19,750 nucleotides of DNA. Source: CAZPEV01 sp964585635. Lineage in GTDB: Bacteria; Zixibacteria; MSB-5A5; GN15; JAAZOE01. Shown here in pieces: positions 16,103 through 19,750 of the stretch; the first letter of the stretch is position 1, and each line of letters begins with the position of its first letter. The translations under genes were made by a program, and so were the position numbers. The DNA is taken from contig CAZPEV010000050.1 in the NCBI GenBank assembly GCA_964585635.1, positions 1-19,750 of the forward strand, read 5' to 3'. A model generated the notes under the pieces. That model saw only the letters and a list, made by a program, of their open reading frames with translations. It made no database searches and was not told where the DNA came from.

Positions 16103-17033
16103 TGGCCTCTCCCCCACCGCTGCCGCCGTCATCGCTGGACTTACCCGCCAATCTAATGAAGATGTTGTAAAGCGACGGCTCAATCCGTTCAAACCGCAGC
16201 ACGATTACCCGGCTGGAAATGGCTTTAAGAACGTCGTTCGACCGCCCAATATCCGACAAGGTCAGTTCAAAGTAATTGGTGAAGGTGGTTACCCTTTCCA
16301 CCCCCGGCAACTCCGCCAGGAAAGCCCCGTCGCCATCGATTTCCAGGTGAATGCTGTTTTTGCCGTGCCGGCTCTTGATATCGCTCAGCGACCCGTTCAG
16401 AACCATTTTGCCGCCGTTAATCATGCAAATATAATCGCACAATTTCTCGGCCTGTTCCATGACATGGGTCGAGAAGAGGATCGTCTTCCCGTCGCGCCTT
16501 AATTCAAGCAGGATGTTCTTAATCAATTCGATATTCAGCGGATCAAGGCCGGAAAACAGCTCATCAAGGATGATGATGTCCGGTTCATGAATCAAGGTGG
16601 TGATAATCTGCAGCTTCTGTTGCATCCCTTTGGAAAGCTCTTCCACCTTGCGGTTCTTGTACTCGCCCAGTCCCATCCGCTGCAACCAACCGTCCAGGTG
16701 ATTCTCCAGCATACGCCGTGGCGTGTTCTTCAACTCTCCGAGGTACAGCACCACCTCCTGGAGCGTCATCTTGCGATAAAGGCCCCGTTCTTCAGGCAGA
16801 TACCCGACGCGATTCTTGAACTCCCGATCAGTCGGCCTGCCGTCGACCAATATGTCGCCGGAATCAGGGGCGATGATATTCATGATCATGCGGATCGTGG
16901 TCGTCTTGCCGGCCCCGTTGGGGCCGATGATGCCGTAGATCCTTCCCTTGGGGATGGACAAGTCCAGCGCGTCTACGGCTACCTTTTCGCCGAATCGCTT
17001 GGTGATCCCCCGAAGCTGCAGATATCCATCCAT
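16095..17033 (-). CDS. ABC transporter ATP-binding protein (NatA/YhaQ-like)
   Basis: This is the nucleotide-binding subunit for the adjacent permease. In 312 residues it shows Walker A G-P-N-G-A-G-K-T-T (37-45), a Q-loop-like Y-L-P-E-E-R-G-L-Y (78-86), signature L-S-K-G-M-Q-Q-K (133-140), Walker B I-I-I-L-D-E (153-158) and the H-loop S-T-H (188-190). Walker B continues as D-E-L-F-S-G-L-D-P, where most relatives have D-E-P. The last 90 or so residues form the accessory domain seen in NatA/YhaQ proteins (DUF4162-like). The ATG at 17033 has no Shine-Dalgarno sequence, and a promoter is placed so that the transcript should begin at or near the ATG. It heads a four-gene unit with permease, carboxypeptidase and coiled-coil protein. 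Substrate unknown. Confidence 0.94.
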   Translation of the reverse strand: MDGYLQLRGITKRFGEKVAVDALDLSIPKGRIYGIIGPNGAGKTTTIRMIMNIIAPDSGDILVDGRPTDREFKNRVGYLPEERGLYRKMTLQEVVLYLGELKNTPRRMLENHLDGWLQRMGLGEYKNRKVEELSKGMQQKLQIITTLIHEPDIIILDELFSGLDPLNIELIKNILLELRRDGKTILFSTHVMEQAEKLCDYICMINGGKMVLNGSLSDIKSRHGKNSIHLEIDGDGAFLAELPGVERVTTFTNYFELTLSDIGRSNDVLKAISSRVIVLRFERIEPSLYNIFIRLAGKSSDDGGSGGGEANA

Positions 17034-17041
17034 AGCAGAAG

Positions 17042-17071
17042 AAGTTATTCCCTAAGGCACCTGGTTGTCAA
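17042..17071 (-). promoter_or_regulatory. Promoter predicted to give a leaderless transcript of the ABC exporter unit
   Basis: On the - strand, a perfect TTGACA (17071-17066) is followed after 18 bases by TAACTT (17047-17042, matching TAnnnT), which ends 8 bases before the ATG at 17033. Transcription would start at or one base before the ATG. No ribosome-binding site lies in the 15 bases before the start. Confidence 0.55.
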
Positions 17072-17078
17072 CAAAAAC

Positions 17079-17846
17079 CTACAGATCCAGCATCCTCATC
17101 ATGGCCCGGGCGTTTTTGACAGCCTGACCGAGATGGCAATTGTTGAAGAAGATATATGTCTTGGTGACTTCCCCTTTCAAGCGCTCGATCTTCTCCTTCC
17201 ACTGGCGCAGCTCATCATCATTATACAAGTAGTCGTAGCGTAGCGGCCCACCGCCCCACCAGTGATCGGCGTTGCGGCCATGAAGGCGAATATAGGCCGT
17301 ATCGGTCGTGGCTATCAGTTCCGGCGGCGGCAGTCCCACCAGCCGGGGGCTATCGACCGAAACAAATCCGATCTGATCGCGACGCATGGCCGTGTACGTT
17401 TCCCGACGCAGCCAACTGTCATGCCGGAATTCGACAAACAGCGGGTAGGGCTGCATTAGTTCCCGGCATCTTGACAGATAGGCCAAATGGGCGCCCGAGA
17501 ATTTGAACGACCAGGGAAACTGCGCCAGGACGCCTTTCATTTGGCCGCGGTCGACCATCGGTTTGATGGCCTCGATAAAGCCGCGCGCCGGAGCCTCAAT
17601 TTCCCGGCGTTCATGGGTCAGATTCTGATTGGCCTTGACCGTAAATTCGAACTGAGGATTGGTCTTGTGAGCGATATTATGCATGACGGCCGGATGCGGG
17701 ATACGATAGTAAGTGGAATTAATCTCAACGGTGTTGAAATGATTCTGGTAGAAATCGAGCATCTTTCCTTTGGCGATGGCGGCGGGATAGAAATTGAGTC
17801 GCCAATCGTCAAAGCTGTATCCCGAAGTACCGACCCTAATCTCCAT
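17079..17846 (-). CDS. DUF72 domain-containing protein (YecE-like)
   Basis: DUF72 proteins form a TIM-barrel family related in fold to AP-endonuclease-like barrels. Their biochemical function is not established. This 255-residue protein begins with the hallmark I-R-V-G-T-S-G-Y-S-F (3-12), followed by F-N-T-V-E-I-N-S-T-Y-Y-R (about 36-47), F-T-V-K-A-N-Q-N-L-T-H (about 65-75), L-A-Q-F-P-W-S-F (about 105-112), F-V-E-F-R-H-D-S-W (about 136-144) and I-R-L-H-G-R (about 184-189), all typical. An in-frame ATG at 17885 would add 13 residues and overlap the stop of the upstream zinc-ribbon gene (ATGA). Neither start has a good ribosome-binding site, so I keep the start where family similarity begins. 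The two genes are probably co-transcribed. Confidence 0.9.
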   Translation of the reverse strand: MEIRVGTSGYSFDDWRLNFYPAAIAKGKMLDFYQNHFNTVEINSTYYRIPHPAVMHNIAHKTNPQFEFTVKANQNLTHERREIEAPARGFIEAIKPMVDRGQMKGVLAQFPWSFKFSGAHLAYLSRCRELMQPYPLFVEFRHDSWLRRETYTAMRRDQIGFVSVDSPRLVGLPPPELIATTDTAYIRLHGRNADHWWGGGPLRYDYLYNDDELRQWKEKIERLKGEVTKTYIFFNNCHLGQAVKNARAMMRMLDL

Positions 17847-17881
17847 AGGTGTTACCCGACGTCGCCATTCCGACTCTGATG

Positions 17882-18004
17882 TCATTCCTTCGTTCGCACC
17901 GGTTCCATTTTCACCGCGCCGCAGCGGGGGCAAATCCATTTCCGTTGCTTGTGATACGATCGCTTCTGCTCTTTCATCTTCACTCGGCATTTGCGGCACA
18001 TCAT
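17882..18004 (-). CDS. 40-residue zinc-ribbon protein
   Basis: This short gene starts with two ATGs (18004 and 18001). The protein has C-R-K-C at residues 3-6 and C-P-R-C-G at 25-29, a four-cysteine zinc-ribbon spacing (C-x2-C, 18 residues, C-x2-C), with a strongly basic linker (K-M-K-E-Q-K-R-S-Y-H-K-Q-R-K-W-I) and a basic tail. Such proteins bind nucleic acid or act as small subunits, but I cannot name the function. It overlaps the frame of the long form of the DUF72 gene and its stop coincides with a possible DUF72 start at 17885 (ATGA), suggesting coupling. There is no Shine-Dalgarno site; a -10-like TAAATT ends 7 bases before the ATG. Evidence that it is a gene is the intact cysteine pattern, the upstream promoter and the downstream coupling. 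Not proven. Confidence 0.65.
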   Translation of the reverse strand: MMCRKCRVKMKEQKRSYHKQRKWICPRCGAVKMEPVRTKE

Positions 18005-18011
18005 GAGAGTC

Positions 18012-18039
18012 AATTTAGGAATGGTCGGTCGCCGTTCAA
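18012..18039 (-). promoter_or_regulatory. Candidate promoter of the zinc-ribbon/DUF72 unit, leaderless layout
   Basis: On the - strand, TTGAAC (18039-18034) and TAAATT (18017-18012, a TAnnnT match) are 16 bases apart. Only 7 bases separate the -10 from the ATG at 18004, so the start of transcription would fall on or next to the ATG. The match is weaker than for the oppositely oriented promoter, with which it shares an 85-base divergent region. Confidence 0.4.
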
Positions 18040-18054
18040 GAAAAAAGTTTAGCC

Positions 18055-18083
18055 TTGACTTCCCCTATGGCGGCGTCTATTGT
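18055..18083 (+). promoter_or_regulatory. Promoter predicted to give a leaderless transcript of the sugar ABC operon
   Basis: TTGACT (18055-18060, five of six) and TATTGT (18078-18083, four of six, TAnnnT) are separated by exactly 17 bases. The -10 ends 6 bases before the ATG at 18090, so the first transcribed base would be the A of the start codon. No ribosome-binding site is present between the promoter and the ATG. No operator is evident. Confidence 0.6.
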
Positions 18084-18089
18084 CAGTCC

Positions 18090-19316
18090 ATGAAAAAGGG
18101 CGCGTTCGGCCTGACCGTCATGCTCTGGGCGGTTCTTGCCTGCGGGAGGGAATCATCGTCCCGCCTGACCATTACCTGGTGGCAGTTTTGGACCGACGCC
18201 CAAATCAAACCGGTCGTGCAGGCGATCGTTCGCGATTTTGAAAAGGCTCATCCGGGAGTAACGGTGGAGCTGGTCGATCTCACTTGGGCGGATGGGCACG
18301 ACAAGATTGCGATGGCGTTTTCGTCCCATACTGCGCCCGATGTGGTCGAGCTGGGATCGGACTGGATTCCGGAGTTCTCCTCCACCGGACATCTGTATGA
18401 CATGACGACCAAGGTCGATTCCGTGACGGGCGGTTATGTCATGTGGGAACCGGCCGTCGCGGGCGGGAAGGTTTTCGCCTTCCCGTGGATCTTGGGGACG
18501 CGGGTATTATTTGGCAATACCGCTCTTCTGGAGAAAGCGGGATTCACCCCGGAATTTATCCCGCTCACCTGGCCGGATTTGCTGGATGCCGCACAGAGAA
18601 TCAGTCGCCTTGGCGACGACGTCTCCGGCTTCGGCTCCAATTCGGCCGAACGGCATCGCTTGTATAAGAAGTACCTTCCCTTCCTGTGGGCCAACGGCGG
18701 GACCATATTGTCGCCGGACGGCCGGCGCTGTCTGCTCGCCTCTCCCGAAGCGGTCGCCGCCCTGGAATTCTACCTGAAGCTGTGCCGAACCGGCCTGACC
18801 GACACCCAGCGGCGCCTCGAGGATGCCTTTCTGGAAGGAAAGGTCGGCTTCGTCATATCCGGCGACTGGCTTCTCAAACGGATTGAAGCGGAGAAGCCGA
18901 GCCTGCCATTTGCCACGTTTCTAATCCCGGGGCCAAATGGACTCGATGGCTCCGCCTCCTTTGCGGGCGGCGAGTATCTGGCGGTGAGCGCCGTCAGCGC
19001 CCATCCCGACCTGGCGCTGGCGCTCGTGCGCCACATTTGCTCGCCGGCGAACCAGCTTCGCTTCTGCCTGCAAAATCGTTCCGCCGACCCGTCGTCAACG
19101 GTAGCCGCAGGCGATTCCGTCTTTCTCTCACAGCCTCATTTTGACACCTTCGTCCGGCAGATGGCCGCTGCCAAAATGCCGCCGGCCCATCCGCAATGGG
19201 TCTATATCGAAGACCGCCTGGAGAAAGCGATTGAGGCGGCCTTGTATGGTGTCAAGACCCCGGCGCAGGCGCTGGCCGACGCCTCCCTTGAGATTCAGGA
19301 GTTGCTCGACAAATGA
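18090..19316 (+). CDS. ABC uptake solute-binding lipoprotein (family 1, sugar type)
   Basis: This periplasmic binding protein captures a substrate, most likely a carbohydrate, for an ABC importer. From the ATG at 18090 the 408-residue protein has a lipoprotein signal peptide: M-K-K, a hydrophobic core, then V-L-A-C with the lipidated cysteine at residue 18. The mature part starts with the I-T-W-W-Q-F-W strand and continues F-E-K-A-H-P-G-V-T-V-E, A-P-D-V-V-E-L-G and W-I-P-E-F, all typical of MalE/UgpB-like proteins; E-G-K-V-G-F-V-I-S-G-D-W is the usual mid-protein motif. An in-frame start at 17991 is rejected, because it would place the signal peptide internally and cross the promoter. The stop overlaps the permease ATG (ATGA). 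Substrate cannot be told. Confidence 0.93.
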   Translation: MKKGAFGLTVMLWAVLACGRESSSRLTITWWQFWTDAQIKPVVQAIVRDFEKAHPGVTVELVDLTWADGHDKIAMAFSSHTAPDVVELGSDWIPEFSSTGHLYDMTTKVDSVTGGYVMWEPAVAGGKVFAFPWILGTRVLFGNTALLEKAGFTPEFIPLTWPDLLDAAQRISRLGDDVSGFGSNSAERHRLYKKYLPFLWANGGTILSPDGRRCLLASPEAVAALEFYLKLCRTGLTDTQRRLEDAFLEGKVGFVISGDWLLKRIEAEKPSLPFATFLIPGPNGLDGSASFAGGEYLAVSAVSAHPDLALALVRHICSPANQLRFCLQNRSADPSSTVAAGDSVFLSQPHFDTFVRQMAAAKMPPAHPQWVYIEDRLEKAIEAALYGVKTPAQALADASLEIQELLDK

Positions 19317-19750
19317 GACGCAGAGGACGATTCAAGGGATGGCTGTTGTTTTCCCCCTGGATTGTCACCTTTGCCATCTTCTGGCTGTTTCCCCTGGGAT
19401 ACTCATTTCTGCTCAGCCTGACCAACTATAGGCTGCTGGCAAACTCGGTCCATTGGATTGGCCTTGCCAACTATGCCAAATTGCTGCACGATCCCGATTT
19501 CATTATGGCCATGAAAAACAGCCTGATCTTTGTAGTTGGGACCATTCCCGTCACGACAATTATTGCCCTGGGATTGGCTCTTCTGGTGAACCGCCGATTT
19601 CCGGGCCGGGCTGTTTTCCGGGCCGCGTATTTCGTCCCCTCAATTACCGCCATGGTGGTTATCGCCCTCATCTTCTCCAACCTTTATGCGCGCGGCGGCT
19701 ACCTTCATCTCTTGGCTGCCATGGCCGGGCTGCATCCTCCGGCCAACGGC
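19313..19750 (+). CDS. Sugar ABC transporter permease, MalF/UgpA type (3' end outside window)
   Basis: The frame from ATG 19313 stays open to the window end (146 codons). It begins M-R-R-R-G-R-F-K-G-W, followed by a membrane helix (about 10-33, with F-S-P-W-I-V-T-F and F-P-L-G-Y-S). Next come L-S-L-T-N-Y (about 37-42) and W-I-G-L-A-N-Y (about 52-58). Two further membrane segments (about 71-92 and 105-125) are separated by R-x-F-P-G-R-A-V-F-R-A-A-Y-F-V-P, the start of the MalF-type core. This is the first of the usual two permeases that go with a family 1 binding protein. The conserved cytoplasmic EAA loop lies beyond the window. The 4-base ATGA overlap with the lipoprotein gene supports co-translation. 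Confidence 0.92.
   Translation, partial: MRRRGRFKGWLLFSPWIVTFAIFWLFPLGYSFLLSLTNYRLLANSVHWIGLANYAKLLHDPDFIMAMKNSLIFVVGTIPVTTIIALGLALLVNRRFPGRAVFRAAYFVPSITAMVVIALIFSNLYARGGYLHLLAAMAGLHPPANG

Noticed and set aside
17991..18089. N-terminal extension of the solute-binding protein
   Set aside because: Would bury the lipoprotein signal peptide inside the protein and overlap the promoter and the divergent gene.

Overview
This window looks like a chromosomal housekeeping segment from a diderm bacterium. Base composition is moderately GC-rich (estimated by eye, not computed). A run of ten N inside leuS shows a draft, probably metagenome-derived, assembly. Signs of a diderm are an extensive information-processing core, an OmpA-free but lipoprotein-based ABC uptake system and an M16 peptidase after pnp. 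I cannot name the phylum from sequence alone. An uncultivated lineage related to the FCB group would fit the gene order, but that is a guess.

Bases 1-8948 (+) form one tightly packed run: infB (3' end), a DUF503 (YlxP-like) gene, rbfA, an nrnA-type DHH phosphoesterase gene interrupted by an in-frame TAG next to a G10 run, truB, ribF, rpsO, pnp, an M16 zinc peptidase gene and a polysaccharide deacetylase gene. Spacings run from a 17-base overlap to a 17-base gap, so co-transcription is likely. The theme is translation initiation, ribosome maturation, tRNA modification and RNA decay. Bases 8949-12888 (+) are a second unit with its own candidate promoter: asnS and leuS, closed by a clear intrinsic terminator. 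The scaffold gap in leuS removes exactly the HIGH motif.

Bases 12889-13444 lie between convergent units and hold no gene I can support. Bases 13445-17033 (-) are a four-gene overlapping unit read right to left: ABC-2 type ATPase, its permease, an S11 D-Ala-D-Ala carboxypeptidase and a small coiled-coil protein of unknown family. Bases 17079-18004 (-) hold a DUF72 gene preceded by a 40-residue zinc-ribbon gene that is easily missed. From 18090 (+) starts a sugar-type ABC uptake operon: a lipoprotein solute-binding protein and the 5' part of a MalF-like permease that runs off the window.

The most interesting signals are regulatory. Three unit-leading genes (starts 17033, 18004 and 18090) lack a Shine-Dalgarno sequence and have a -35/-10 pair whose -10 (TAnnnT) ends 6-8 bases before the ATG, which predicts leaderless mRNAs. 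Genes inside units usually carry GGAGG-like sites or stop/start overlaps. I found no mobile element, CRISPR array, tRNA or rRNA, and no convincing new multi-gene system. The least explained unit is the ABC exporter/carboxypeptidase/coiled-coil operon.
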